A stretch of 64,000 nucleotides of DNA from Tolypothrix sp. NIES-4075 (GTDB lineage Bacteria > Cyanobacteriota > Cyanobacteriia > Cyanobacteriales > Nostocaceae). Below are positions 1 through 10,159 of the stretch, piece by piece (the stretch's first letter is position 1; each line of letters begins with the position of its first letter). The translations under genes were made by a program, and so were the position numbers. The stretch lies in contig NZ_BDUC01000005.1 of NCBI RefSeq assembly GCF_002218085.1, forward strand, positions 324,473 to 388,472. The letters are read 5' to 3'. The notes beneath the pieces are model-generated. The model searched no databases. It was not told where the DNA came from and worked only from the letters and a program-made list of their open reading frames with translations.

Positions 1-272
1 AAAGTGTTATCCAAACTAGCAAGTAGTTCGGGTGGTAAATTATATTCAGTTGGCTCAAACTTAAAGTTACGGACAAATCCTCCATTGAGGTTATAGATTG
101 TTTCGGGTTTCCCTTTTACTGGATCGTAAAAGATTGCCGGATCTACTCCGATATCCTCAATAGTTACAGATGATATTGAATCTTTCTGTTCGTTAAGATT
201 CTGCCAAAATTCTTCTGGGTTTTTAGCACCCGGAAAAAGGCATGATAAGCCAATTATGGCGATTTTCTCCAC
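1..272 (-). CDS. Ketosynthase N-terminus (partial), hgl-type PKS
   Basis: Start of a beta-ketoacyl synthase gene that leaves the window at base 1; about 90 residues are visible. The protein begins V/M-EKIAIIGLSCLFPGA, the typical first strand and turn of a PKS/PUFA-synthase ketosynthase, followed by NPEEFWQNL and a GGFV element. The start is GTG at 272-270 with a GAGG Shine-Dalgarno about 10 bases upstream; no ATG is available before the conserved IAIIG strand. It follows the KR/DH gene on the same strand after a 607-bp gap filled with repeats, so it is probably the next member of the heterocyst glycolipid PKS cluster (hglG/hglD/hglC-like; I cannot tell which from 90 residues). Confidence 0.85.
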   Translation of the reverse strand, partial: MEKIAIIGLSCLFPGAKNPEEFWQNLNEQKDSISSVTIEDIGVDPAIFYDPVKGKPETIYNLNGGFVRNFKFEPTEYNLPPELLASLDNT

Positions 273-879
273 TGCTGATATCCTCGTTTGGGTTTAGCAA
301 AAGGGGGAGATATCAATTCAAAATTCCAAATTCAAAAATTTGAATTAAGTATTTTCAATTGCTTTATACCAAGTTGCAATCAAAGATGTCATTCTGAGCG
401 GAATATAGACCAATTTAGTAATCTGGGAAAAACCTCTTTCCTAACCCCTCCCCTTGTAGGGAAATTTGACTCACCCTTCCCTCGAAGGGGGTTGGGGGTT
501 AGGCTTTTGATTTCTAGATTGATGTTATAGTAGTCTGTCAAACTCCTAAATGACGGTTAGAGAGACGCGAGAAATCGGCGTCTCTACAGAAAATCTATCC
601 GTCAATTAGTCCTTGACGCACTACTAGCTGAGAATGACTTTTTTATCTTGATGTGACTTGGTATTAGTACTCCCGGAACTTGAAAGGATTTACGCTATTC
701 CCCAAACTAAAAAGGATTTATCAGGATTTACGCTGTTGTCGGACTGGAAGTAATGTTACTCGTTTCCCACTTAAAGAATACTTGATAAAAAAACCGCACC
801 AGACGCAGAGAACGCAGAGAAAGATGTGGGAAGAAAGTAAAAAAATGAGAAATTCGTAGTGAGCGCTAAAGCGCTCAAA
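273..879. repeat. Repeat-rich intergenic region between PKS genes
   Basis: No convincing gene. It contains a dispersed cyanobacterial repeat at about 438-502 (inverted CCCTCCCCTTG and AAGGGGGTTGGGGG type arms), a hairpin at 561-585 (AGAGACGC / GCGTCTCT arms, 9-base loop) and a short AGCGCT palindrome at about 863-875 next to the stop of the KR/DH gene. An 80-codon frame at 288-530 runs through the repeat and is not believed. The AGAGACGC hairpin is of the same sequence family as the palindrome and tandem array at 50844-51012. Confidence 0.6.
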
Positions 880-2613
880 TTACTTACGCTTAGATAATTG
901 TATGGGCCAAATTACGGCTTTTGCTCCCATAATGCGTGAGTAAATTTTTCCTTCGCGACTGTGTAAAATAAAATTAGCTGTTACGCCAGTTTGGGTTTTT
1001 CCTTCGATTTCGCACGAAACATAAAAAGGTTCGTTGCATGGTGTGACTGCAAACTGTTCGGAATGAGTTAACTGTCCGGGTAAACAAACTTCTTGATGAA
1101 GATGGCTTAACCAAATCCATAAGGATTGTGTACTCAAGTCAGTTGTGTAAGGATTGTGCCAGCGAACTGGAAATTGTCCTTGTTGTTGTTCTGTGATGTT
1201 TTCCCAAAGACATTCTACAGTAATTTTTTCGGAACTGATATTTAAAACTCTGGTGATTTTTTGAAAGGCTGGTCCGTGAAATAATGTGGAATCTCCATTT
1301 TGATAAAATGCTTTACCAGTGGTGGTGATGATGTTATCTTCTTCTAGATTAAGTCCCTCATAAATAGGAACGGCTGGCATTTCTCGTAGAAGGGTTACAA
1401 AAGCTTTGAAATGATAGTGAGTTCTTCCTTGTGGATTTTTACTCAAAATTGTAGCTTGAAATTCGATGCTTTGAGAACCAACTTTAGCAATTTCTTGCAG
1501 TTCTAAAATATGTTCGCTCGCTAAAGTGTCATTGAAAGTAATTCCTTTCAATACTTTGAATTCTCGACAACTGTTATATGTGTAACCTGGGTACAGTTCT
1601 TCACAAGCGTTAATCATCCATGACATCGCGCAAGTTGCTGGCAAAACTTGAAAACCAGCGATTGTATGATCCACTAAAAAGGGATTAGCTTCTAGTGTCA
1701 TTTTCCGACGAATGCGATATGTGCGTAGTTCGGAATCTAACTCTGCTGGAGGTGGAGTAATTGGGCTACCGATGACAACTTGTGTGGTAGCGCGATTAAC
1801 AGAATTGAGTTCTTTAACTAACATTTTTGTGCCGGCTTCTACGGGAATAATATCAATCCCTCTTTCGGCAAAAGCTTTTTTGAGTTCTGGTGTCACCATT
1901 CCGCTATCCCAACCACCCCAATTGATAGCAACGACATGACAATCGGGATATTTCTGTTTAATTAGATGAGCCGATTTGTTGAGAATTTCGTTAGCGATCG
2001 CATAATCAGTTTGTCCAATATTCCCATAAAAACCAGCTACGGAAGAAAACAACACCAAATGCTGTAGTTGGCTGGGATGCACGCAAGCTAAAAGATTTTC
2101 TAACCCCTTAACTTTTGCCGTGTAAACCTTTTCAAAATCTTGTTCGGTTTTCTTTTCAATCAACTTATCGGCTAAATTACCAGCACCATGTATAATGCCT
2201 GTAATGGCTCCTGTACGCTTCACAACAGCGGCAATTTTCTCTTGCAAGGCGATAGGATCTGTAACATCGACGCTGATATATTCTGCCGTGCTTCCTGCCT
2301 TTTCAATGCTGGAAATTGTCTCTTTAATTTCCCGGCTGGAAATAATGTTGTTATAAACTTTTTGTACACTCATGGGTGTAGGCTTCTCTCCTTGAGAAAG
2401 AATATTTTCCATGATGCGTTTTTTTAGTACAGGTTCTTCAAAACAACCTTGAGCAAAGTCTGGCTCAGATTGAGCGATCGCACTCCGACCAAGTAATATA
2501 AACTTTCCAGGTTGATGCTGCGCTAATTTAATAACGCACTGCGCTGTAATCCCTCTTGCACCACCACTAACTAGAAAAACTGATGTTGTAGAATTTCGTG
2601 TTTGTGTTGTCAT
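880..2613 (-). CDS. PKS ketoreductase (catalytic half) plus dehydratase-like protein
   Basis: 577 aa. The N-terminus holds an SDR-type ketoreductase: NADPH loop VSGGARGITA at about 16-25, catalytic Ser in LFSSVAG and Tyr/Asn in QTDYAIAN near 200-210. The C-terminal part has a hot-dog dehydratase-like region with the HxxxGxxxxP pattern in DHTIAGFQVLP near 315, as in PfaA-type PUFA synthases. The KR lacks its own structural (pseudo-Rossmann) half, which is at the C-terminus of the upstream HglE protein, so the two ORFs should act together. The ATG at 2613 has a GAGGA ribosome site 6 bases upstream. It corresponds in position to hglF/hglG of Anabaena (from memory). Role: reduction, and possibly dehydration, of the heterocyst glycolipid aglycone chain. 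Confidence 0.85.
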   Translation of the reverse strand: MTTQTRNSTTSVFLVSGGARGITAQCVIKLAQHQPGKFILLGRSAIAQSEPDFAQGCFEEPVLKKRIMENILSQGEKPTPMSVQKVYNNIISSREIKETISSIEKAGSTAEYISVDVTDPIALQEKIAAVVKRTGAITGIIHGAGNLADKLIEKKTEQDFEKVYTAKVKGLENLLACVHPSQLQHLVLFSSVAGFYGNIGQTDYAIANEILNKSAHLIKQKYPDCHVVAINWGGWDSGMVTPELKKAFAERGIDIIPVEAGTKMLVKELNSVNRATTQVVIGSPITPPPAELDSELRTYRIRRKMTLEANPFLVDHTIAGFQVLPATCAMSWMINACEELYPGYTYNSCREFKVLKGITFNDTLASEHILELQEIAKVGSQSIEFQATILSKNPQGRTHYHFKAFVTLLREMPAVPIYEGLNLEEDNIITTTGKAFYQNGDSTLFHGPAFQKITRVLNISSEKITVECLWENITEQQQGQFPVRWHNPYTTDLSTQSLWIWLSHLHQEVCLPGQLTHSEQFAVTPCNEPFYVSCEIEGKTQTGVTANFILHSREGKIYSRIMGAKAVIWPIQLSKRK

Positions 2614-2639
2614 AAATTTCCTCTTAATTATTACGTAGT

Positions 2640-2703
2640 AAGCACTTCAGTGCTTGAAACGCTTAAAATAAGCATTTATATGTAAAGGTGGGGTTTCCCC
2701 ACC
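2640..2703. repeat. Two hairpins between hglE and the KR/DH gene
   Basis: The 97-bp gap holds AAGCAC/GTGCTT (2640-2655) and GGTGGGG/CCCCACC (2687-2703). On the minus strand the second hairpin lies 8 bases after the hglE stop and could attenuate read-through or stabilise the 3' end. The first belongs to a dispersed family also seen at 18002. Confidence 0.6.
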
Positions 2704-2710
2704 CCTACAA

Positions 2711-5700
2711 CTAACAATTCGCAACGCTGACGATAGTTACTCTACCTTGCGAACCATATCCAACTTCGCTAATACAATTATTCGGGTCGTGAAGTTCAGC
2801 TATGATATGTTGTGCTGACTCTTGAGCGCTAATAGCTGGATGTAAATCAATCGCTCGACAAAATACTTTTTGCCATTCCCATCTCAAGGTTTTAGTTAAT
2901 CCAAATAAACCGGCACTGATGGGACCATAATTTACTTTATGTTCCAGCCCAAATGCTCCATCAAGACGCGCAGTGGTGCAGAACAAACTGCGTCCATAAC
3001 GTGCGGCTTCATTCAGGGATTTTTTCAGATGTTTAGCGATGAGAAAAACGTGTTTAACGATCGCTTTTTCTTCTGCAAGATAAGGAATTTTCCCGTTGTG
3101 GCTGACTTGAAAGGCTGGATTGAGATGAATGAAGGCTCCAATCGTGCCATAATTAGTAGCGATCGCACTCAATTGTTGTTGCAAATGTTCTTCGGTTAAA
3201 TCCCCAAGCTTGACATTAATCACTCCTGCTGGTAAAACCGATGTTTGGAAAACAACCGATTGAGGGAAACTTAAAACAACCACTTTCCAGCCTTTATCTG
3301 TCAGTAATTCAGCCACTTGAGAAGTAGTGAGGGAACCATCATCGGTGATTAAACAGATGTGTCCCTCTGGTAAATCGAAGTCTAAAGAATCGGGTGGGGG
3401 CAGAATTTTGAGTTGGACGGGACGACGTTGCACATTATGTTTAACGTTGTCTAATTCTTCGTCTGACTCATACTGAAACTTTTTTTTTTCACCTCCAACC
3501 AGCTTTTGGAGATAATCGACAATTTGACCGATGGTGCGTAAATCTCCCAATTCTTCTACATTCGGCTTGGGTAAATCGGGATACATCTCTTGCATTGCTC
3601 CCAAGATTTCCACCCGCTTAATCGAGTCAATCCCTAAGTCAGCTTCCATATCCATGTCGAGTTCTAGCATCTCTACTGGATAGCCGGTCTTATCACTGGT
3701 GATTGCTAACAAAGTTGCACCTAAGTCTGCAATCTCACTAGCTGGTGATGCATCGATTGTTTCGACTGTTTTTGTGACTTCGATTTCCGTAACTACTGGT
3801 TCAGGAATAACAATTGCTGGAACTTCCGTAGTTGTTTGTACTTCTTGAATAGCTATTTCTACGGATACTTTTTGAGAAGCATGAGATTGCAGATATTCGA
3901 CAATTTGACCGATAGTGCGTTTTTCTGCTAGTTCTTCGAGATTAGGCTTAGGCAAGTCAGGATACATTTCTTGCAAGCCACCGAGGATTTCTACTCGTTT
4001 AATCGAGTCAATCCCTAAGTCAGCTTCCATATCCATGTCCATTTCCAGCATCTCGACTGGGTAGCCTGTTTTGTCACTAGTAATAGCTAACAGGTTGTTA
4101 CCTAACTCAGTCAAATTTATGCTTGTATCAGAAGTAGATGGGAATGTAGTTTGTGTGGTGATTGCTACATTGACGTTGACTGCGGGTGCTTCCACAACAG
4201 GCTGTGGTGGTATTTCCACTACTGCGGGTGCTTCGACTACAGGCAGAGGTGTTTCTACTACCTTAACGGTGGCTGCGGGTGCTTCCACTACAGGCTGCGG
4301 TGGTGTTTCTACAATCTTGACTTCAACTACAGGCTGTGGTGGTGTTACCGGAGTAATGACAATGGGTACTTCAACTACAGGCTGTGGTGTTTCTACAACC
4401 TTGGCTACGGGTGCTTCAACTACAGGCTGCGGTGGTGTTTCTACTACCTTTGCTGCGGCTACTTCCACAACAGATTGCGGATTAATGGTAACTTCAGTTC
4501 CTAGTCCCAAATCCCCAGTCCCCAGTAAAGAGTCCCCAGTCCCTACCAACTGAGCATATTCTTGCTGTATCAGTTGGAAAAAGCTCTTGGTGTATTCGAC
4601 CTGTTCCTTGAGATATTGCTCATGAATGCGTAGGGTTTCACCTTGTTGAGAGTGAAACTGCATCATGCTACGCTCTAAACTTGCCTTGAGAACTGGTAGA
4701 ATTTCTGACGCTGACTGAGAAGAGTTACCGTTAGCAAACACAGAATTCTGTTGCTGCATCAGTTGGAAAAATGTTTTCGCATATTCCATCTGATGATTGA
4801 GATAAGTTCCGTGAACTTGTAAATTTTCGCTTTGATTTTGCTGAAACTGTGTCAGGAGGAACTCTAAACTTTCTAAAACCTGTTGGTAATTTAAAGGTTT
4901 TTCTGGTGAGTTAGGCATATGCGACTCCAGAAGTGGATGAGATGGCGCAGGTTGAATCTCAGGAGTTTCTACAGTGGTAATATTACTGAGAACGGCGTTT
5001 TTGTTGTGTCCGTTGCTTTTGATGACTGCTGGTGTGGGAGTAGTCACTTCTAACTTCACTTCCACTCCTTCTTCAGTGGTCAAGACGGGAACCACAAGCG
5101 CATTATCTTCAGATTTGCTGACGGGTAATGTTACTTGATGTCCATCTTGCAAAGCTGTAGCAAAGGCATTTTTCGTTTTTTCAGAGCGATAATTAGTGCC
5201 GTTTAACCGGACATTTAACGCTTTGTTTTTCTGGGTTGGGGCAACTTCGGGTGAAAGTTGGTAGGGGTCGAGGTTTTTCAAAGATAAACCAGCGACACGC
5301 AACTGTACAACAGCTTCTCGCAAAGAACGATCGCTATCTTTTTGAGCGCTGGGATTCAAAGCGATCGCTAAGTGCGGGCGATCGCCTAAAATATCTTTCA
5401 CCAAGTTAGAAAGAATTCTCCTCGGTCCGAACTCCACAAAGCAGTAACCACCGGCAGCATAGATATTTTCAATCTCCTGCTTAAACAACACCGATTTGCT
5501 GAGGTGAGATTCCAAAACTTGGTGAATTGCTTGTGGTTCCTGGGGATACTGCTTACCTGTCACATTGGTGAAAACAGGTATTTGCGGACTGTGGAAGCTG
5601 ACAGTTTTACTAGCGATCGCAAAGGATTTTTGAGCAAAGGCAATCAGTGGTGTGTGGAAAGCAGCAGAAACAGGTAGCAAAACAGCCGCGTATCCTTTGT

Positions 5701-8140
5701 CTTGCAAAGCTTGCCGCACTTTGTTGATTTCGGTCGTCAATCCAGCTAAGACAACTTGATTCGGGGAATTTTGATTAGCGATCGTCACTTGGGGAAAGTG
5801 CTTTAAAACAGCTTCCACCTTACTGATATCTTCTTTGACAGCCAGCATCGCTCCCGCATCATGATCGGGGTCTTGCGGAGCCGCCATCGCCTGTCCTCTA
5901 GCTTTTACTAGATATAGGTAATCTTCCTCACTGACAACCCCCGCAGCCCATAAAGCGGTCAGTTCTCCAAAGCTGTGTCCGGCAACGAAATCTGACTCAA
6001 ACCCGGCTTCTTGCAAGATTTTATACATTCCCGCGCTCAACACCCCAATTGCTGGTTGAGCATATTCTGTGCGTTGCAATGCGGCAACTTGAGCATTTTT
6101 CTCTGCTTCCTCAAATACAGGTTGAGGAAACACGATTTCTGAAAGTGGCTGCAAATTGTCTTTGAGCAACAGACTATCCATGTAGCCATAAAGACGCCGC
6201 AAGCTGGGGAAATTCATCGCCAGTTCTCGACCCATTTCTAGGTATTGAGAACCTTGTCCAGAGAATAGAGAGACAACTTTGCCTTTGAGGTTAAGACCAG
6301 AAGCGCGGTAATATACTCCTTGGGGATGTTCCCAAGATGCAGATGAACCGCGATTTCTCAGACAATCAAGACTAATTTGCAGTAATTTGGCAGCTTGAGT
6401 CAGAGAATCAACAACAAATCCCACTCTAGGGGCATTTAAAGGAATTTCTGTAGATTTGCACTCTTCAATTAGTGCTGCATAATGCTTGTCCGCATCAGGT
6501 AAGCGCAAGTTACCTAGAATCTCTTCACATTTGCTTACCAGTTGCCCGTGAGTTTCTGCGAACAGCACCACCTCACTAGGAGTATTGTGTACGCGGTAAG
6601 CGCGAATGTGTTCGGCTGTATGTTCTTCTAAAACAACGTGATAATTTGTCCCACCAAAGCCGAAAGAACTAACACCCGCACGTCTTGGGGGTTCTCCTTC
6701 TGCCCGAATCCAAGGTCTAGTTTGAGTATTCAAATAAAACGCGGAATTTTTGATATTTAGTTTCGGATTCGGTTCGGTAATGTTGATTGTCGGGGGCAAT
6801 ATCTTGTGATGTAGCGCCAAAGCAGTTTTAATTAAACTTGCTGCACCCGCTGCTGCTTTGGTGTGTCCGATTTGCGACTTGACGCTACCAAGAGCGATAT
6901 GCTGTTTTTTGTCTTCACCAAAAAATTCTTTCAAAGATGAGAATTCGGTAGGGTCGCCTGCCATTGTACCTGTACCGTGCGCTTCCACCAAACCGATACT
7001 TTCGGGTGCAAAGCCGGCATCTTCATAAGCACGTTCTAAGGCTTTTACCTGCCCTTCTAGACGCGGTGCATAGATGCTTTTATACCGTCCATCGCTGGAT
7101 GTGCCGATACCTTTAATGACTGCATAGATTTTGTCATTGTCTCGTTCAGCATCTTCCAGCCGTTTGAGCAAAATCATGCCGACACCTTCACCTAGCATCA
7201 TCCCATCCGATTTAGCATCGAAAGGTTTAACTTTATCACCAGGAGAAACCGCCGGTGTTTTGCTGAAAGATATGTAAGCCATGACGGAGTTATCTAAGTC
7301 AACTCCACCAGTTAGCATCATGTCACTGCGATGTTCTGTCAACTCGCTAATTGCCAGTTTTAAAGCACCGAAAGAACTCGCACAAGCAGCATCAACTACG
7401 CAATTTATCCCGCCAAAGTTGAGACGGTTGGCAATTCTGCCGGCGACGACATTACCTAACATGCCAGGAAAGGCGTTTTCGTTCCAATTTACATAAGCAC
7501 TTTTAATTTTATCAACGATTTTTTGAGTATCTTCATCAGATAAACCGCTGCTTTTTAATACTTTTTCCCAGACGGGATATTGCAACCGCGCTGCTAGTGG
7601 CATTGCTAATTGTCCGCCTTGGGCGACACCTAAAACTACACCGACGTTCTCGCGATTAAAGGCGCGAACTTCGCTGTAATTGGCATCTTCCATTGCTTCT
7701 TTGGCAATGACTAAACTTAGCAATTGGGAAACATCTGTAACTTCTAAGATGTTAGGAGGTAATCCGAATTCCATCGGGTTAAAATCAACTTCCGGAATGA
7801 ATCCGCCCCGCTTGCAGTAAGTTTTATCTTTGGTTGTTCTGGGGTCTGGGTCATAGTATTCGTCTATGTTCCAGTGTGAGGCGGGAACATCGGTGATACA
7901 GTCAATTTTGTTAACGATATTATCCCAGTATTCTTGTAAGTTTCTCGATTGCGGAAAAAGAGAAGCCATGCCAATAATGGCTATAGGATTGTGTTGAAGT
8001 TGTCTGTTAATTTTGTTGATTGACATTTTATTTTCCGACTTCATTTTTTTCTCCTCTATAACCTTAAGCACGGCTCGTTCACAATTGTTTATCTGGTCTT
8101 TCAACTGCGCCAGTGCAGTATCAATTGAATAAGCAGACAT
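2711..8140 (-). CDS. hglE: Heterocyst glycolipid synthase HglE-like: KS-AT-ACP-ACP-KR(half)
   Basis: 1809 aa, PfaA/HglE-type multidomain synthase. Order: KS from about residue 50 (NPIAIIGMASLFP; active Cys in DAACASS; EAHGTGT; GSVKSQIGHTKAAAG), AT (FSGQGSQYLEMG; active Ser in GHSFGEL), a duplicated helical segment (HQMEYAKTFFQLMQQ and EQVEYTKSFFQLIQQ), a Pro/Val/Glu-rich linker with repeated PQPVVE, two nearly identical ACPs each with the phosphopantetheine Ser in LGIDSIKR, and a C-terminal pseudo-Rossmann region matching the structural half of a KR. Start: ATG 8140 keeps an amphipathic N-terminus but has no Shine-Dalgarno; ATG 8044 has GAGGAG 6 bases upstream and may be the true start. Opens the leftward PKS cluster, divergent from hgdB. 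Makes long-chain polyketide/fatty alcohol precursors of heterocyst glycolipids. The symbol rests on domain order and synteny. Confidence 0.85.
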   Translation of the reverse strand: MSAYSIDTALAQLKDQINNCERAVLKVIEEKKMKSENKMSINKINRQLQHNPIAIIGMASLFPQSRNLQEYWDNIVNKIDCITDVPASHWNIDEYYDPDPRTTKDKTYCKRGGFIPEVDFNPMEFGLPPNILEVTDVSQLLSLVIAKEAMEDANYSEVRAFNRENVGVVLGVAQGGQLAMPLAARLQYPVWEKVLKSSGLSDEDTQKIVDKIKSAYVNWNENAFPGMLGNVVAGRIANRLNFGGINCVVDAACASSFGALKLAISELTEHRSDMMLTGGVDLDNSVMAYISFSKTPAVSPGDKVKPFDAKSDGMMLGEGVGMILLKRLEDAERDNDKIYAVIKGIGTSSDGRYKSIYAPRLEGQVKALERAYEDAGFAPESIGLVEAHGTGTMAGDPTEFSSLKEFFGEDKKQHIALGSVKSQIGHTKAAAGAASLIKTALALHHKILPPTINITEPNPKLNIKNSAFYLNTQTRPWIRAEGEPPRRAGVSSFGFGGTNYHVVLEEHTAEHIRAYRVHNTPSEVVLFAETHGQLVSKCEEILGNLRLPDADKHYAALIEECKSTEIPLNAPRVGFVVDSLTQAAKLLQISLDCLRNRGSSASWEHPQGVYYRASGLNLKGKVVSLFSGQGSQYLEMGRELAMNFPSLRRLYGYMDSLLLKDNLQPLSEIVFPQPVFEEAEKNAQVAALQRTEYAQPAIGVLSAGMYKILQEAGFESDFVAGHSFGELTALWAAGVVSEEDYLYLVKARGQAMAAPQDPDHDAGAMLAVKEDISKVEAVLKHFPQVTIANQNSPNQVVLAGLTTEINKVRQALQDKGYAAVLLPVSAAFHTPLIAFAQKSFAIASKTVSFHSPQIPVFTNVTGKQYPQEPQAIHQVLESHLSKSVLFKQEIENIYAAGGYCFVEFGPRRILSNLVKDILGDRPHLAIALNPSAQKDSDRSLREAVVQLRVAGLSLKNLDPYQLSPEVAPTQKNKALNVRLNGTNYRSEKTKNAFATALQDGHQVTLPVSKSEDNALVVPVLTTEEGVEVKLEVTTPTPAVIKSNGHNKNAVLSNITTVETPEIQPAPSHPLLESHMPNSPEKPLNYQQVLESLEFLLTQFQQNQSENLQVHGTYLNHQMEYAKTFFQLMQQQNSVFANGNSSQSASEILPVLKASLERSMMQFHSQQGETLRIHEQYLKEQVEYTKSFFQLIQQEYAQLVGTGDSLLGTGDLGLGTEVTINPQSVVEVAAAKVVETPPQPVVEAPVAKVVETPQPVVEVPIVITPVTPPQPVVEVKIVETPPQPVVEAPAATVKVVETPLPVVEAPAVVEIPPQPVVEAPAVNVNVAITTQTTFPSTSDTSINLTELGNNLLAITSDKTGYPVEMLEMDMDMEADLGIDSIKRVEILGGLQEMYPDLPKPNLEELAEKRTIGQIVEYLQSHASQKVSVEIAIQEVQTTTEVPAIVIPEPVVTEIEVTKTVETIDASPASEIADLGATLLAITSDKTGYPVEMLELDMDMEADLGIDSIKRVEILGAMQEMYPDLPKPNVEELGDLRTIGQIVDYLQKLVGGEKKKFQYESDEELDNVKHNVQRRPVQLKILPPPDSLDFDLPEGHICLITDDGSLTTSQVAELLTDKGWKVVVLSFPQSVVFQTSVLPAGVINVKLGDLTEEHLQQQLSAIATNYGTIGAFIHLNPAFQVSHNGKIPYLAEEKAIVKHVFLIAKHLKKSLNEAARYGRSLFCTTARLDGAFGLEHKVNYGPISAGLFGLTKTLRWEWQKVFCRAIDLHPAISAQESAQHIIAELHDPNNCISEVGYGSQGRVTIVSVANC

Positions 8141-8529
8141 AGGAGGTAGCCTGATTCTTAGTACTGTGGAGTGTGAAGCTACAGCAATTTCTATTGCCTA
8201 CCAATGCTTTTATCTATCTCTTCTAAGCAGCTAGCTATCCTCAGAAGTTCTAAATGCTTTTATCGATTAGCAACGCTACATAACACAACTTGATGCTTGT
8301 ACAAGTAATTACTGAACAGGCGATGCCGCAGGCTAGGGTGTCCGATAGGACAACAAGGCGGCTGACCCATCGCTGCAATAAAACTATACAGCAATAGAAT
8401 GAATGATATTGTGTTGTTATGTCGATTACATTGTTGAAATCGGTCTAAGCCTAATTGCAGTGCCCCTTCTGCTTGACTAATGAATGGAAAAAGTGAAAGC
8501 TTAGTAGTAGCTATTACGCGATGTGCGAC

Positions 8530-8690
8530 TTATTCTTGAAACCCCTCTCCAAACCTCTCACGCCACATCTCTCAACGGAGGGAACCTCCGCACGAGAGTG
8601 GCTCCCCCACAGGGAGAGAGGCTTTGATTCTTGCTCCCCTTCCCCACAAGGGAAGGGGTTGGGGGTAGAGAGTGCGAGAAAGTTGCACAC
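8530..8690. repeat. Dispersed repeat (MITE-like, inverted arms)
   Basis: Contains paired CCCCTCTCC/GGAGAGAGG-like and CCCCTTCCCC/GGGAAGGGG arms plus the GGGAACCTCCGCACG core that recurs at about 10040. Such elements are common in Nostocales intergenic DNA. The 67-codon frame across it is not believed. Confidence 0.5.
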
Positions 8691-10085
8691 AGCGTAGCTA
8701 TTAGGACATAAACGCATTTTTTCCAGACCTGGTTTGATTATCTAGCTCAATTGCAGCAACGTAGCTGGTGTTAATAACCACGTTCTTATGATTGATAAAT
8801 GTCATAGCCAGTTTCAACGTCCCGGATAATACATTTTATAGAACTCGCCTTCAAAAAGTTGACAATTACGTTACAAAAAACATCACCTTTAATCGGGATT
8901 TATGTAAGACTCGGAAAAACAAGAAAACTATCGCTTTTGTGATGACAATGAGGCTTTTTTTAGTAATTCTTACTTTTGACATTTTCAGAAAGTAACTTAT
9001 GCGCCTCACCGCTTTGAAGCATTTGAATTAATACAAACACTAGCACAGCTTGGATAAACGGAATAGTTCGTTTTGGATAATTTTAGGAAATAAATAGATT
9101 TTTCCTGATGTCAATTTTGAACCAAATAGAACACATAAGTATAATTGACGACTTTTATTGATAATCAGATAATTCTGCAATTTTTGGGTTATCCATCTAT
9201 TTTATCTAGATTAAAAAATAAATAACAACTTTTCGTAAATTAATATAAAGATTCAATGAATACAGCCAAATAATGCATACGCATCAGTCGATTTTTTCAA
9301 AACAACATCATAATTAAGCCTAGGTTTATCATCAATTTTAAATAAAACTAAACTTACAATTTTAAAAAGTTATTTATCAAACAATTAAAAAATTGTTGAT
9401 AGTACACAATAAACATAATATTTGTTAATAATTGGTATATTTTTAGGACGGGTATTGGATATTGAGAAGTTGATGAATTAATGACGATTGGAAAAACAAG
9501 CATATTCTTTACAGTTGCCAAGAATCAAAATTCAATATTTCCTGTCATTCAATTGAAAGGAAAATAAATATAATCGGTATTTAAGAAGACATTTTATTTG
9601 TAGAGTTATAGAGAATAATTAAGTTGACAAAATCAATTGATTTTGGGAAACTGAAAAACAAGTTTGTAATTTTACCCTTTATCGCTCGTCATTTACTCGG
9701 CACTTGGTTCTGATTGATATTTAAGTTTTTTGGTAACGTGATGTCTATCGACAAGCCGGTCTGCGTCTACGCGCTTGAGGACACATTTTTTTATCTAATA
9801 CAAACTTAGGATAATTTGCAATAACGCCAGTATTCATCTTGCCGCCAATATACTATTTAATTGCAAATGCAATTTTGACAATGAGCTACTACATAGGTCG
9901 CTACGTATACAACAATGAAGAAGTCAGTCTTTCAGTGCTTCCGAATTCAGAATTTAATTAGGTGGAATCTTAAACCAATTTATTCATCGGCGTTTTCGCA
10001 CACAGTTAAACAATAAACTCTTAAACGCCAGGTTGCTCAACGGGGGGGAACCCCCGCACGCAACTGGCTCCTCCTAACTTTTTTC

Positions 10086-10114
10086 TTGACAAGTCGATTT
10101 CAGTTAATTAATGT
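10086..10114 (+). promoter_or_regulatory. Possible sigma-70 promoter for hgdB
   Basis: A perfect TTGACA at 10086-10091 and TAATGT at 10109-10114 with a 17-base spacer, 46 bases before the hgdB start. The -10 match is weak, so this is only a candidate. Confidence 0.35.
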
Positions 10115-10159
10115 AGCCATTTAGGCTATTCTCTGGCGTAGCAAAATTGGGATGAAAAT

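Larger units (their letters stand above)
8141..10159. other. 2-kb divergent intergenic region, hglE / hgdB
   Basis: No supported gene. The middle (about 8790-9900) is AT-rich. Repeat copies sit at about 8530-8680 and 10025-10072; both contain the CTCAACG...GGGAACC...CCGCACG...TGGCTCC motif. An imperfect copy of a dispersed ACAAGCCGGTCTGCGTCTACGC element is at about 9753, related to 42700. Both the PKS and the transporter/glycosyltransferase genes must be driven from here. I looked for the NtcA pattern GTA-N8-TAC and found no convincing site. Confidence 0.6.

Noticed and set aside
4071..4553. 160-aa Thr/Gly-rich frame opposite hglE
   Set aside because: Antisense of the Pro/Val/Glu linker repeats; no start context.
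8792..8995. 67-aa frame in the hglE-hgdB gap
   Set aside because: Low coding quality, no ribosome site, AT-rich surroundings.
8141..10159. NtcA or DevH binding site upstream of hglE/hgdB
   Set aside because: No GTA-N8-TAC with a suitable downstream -10 box was found by eye.
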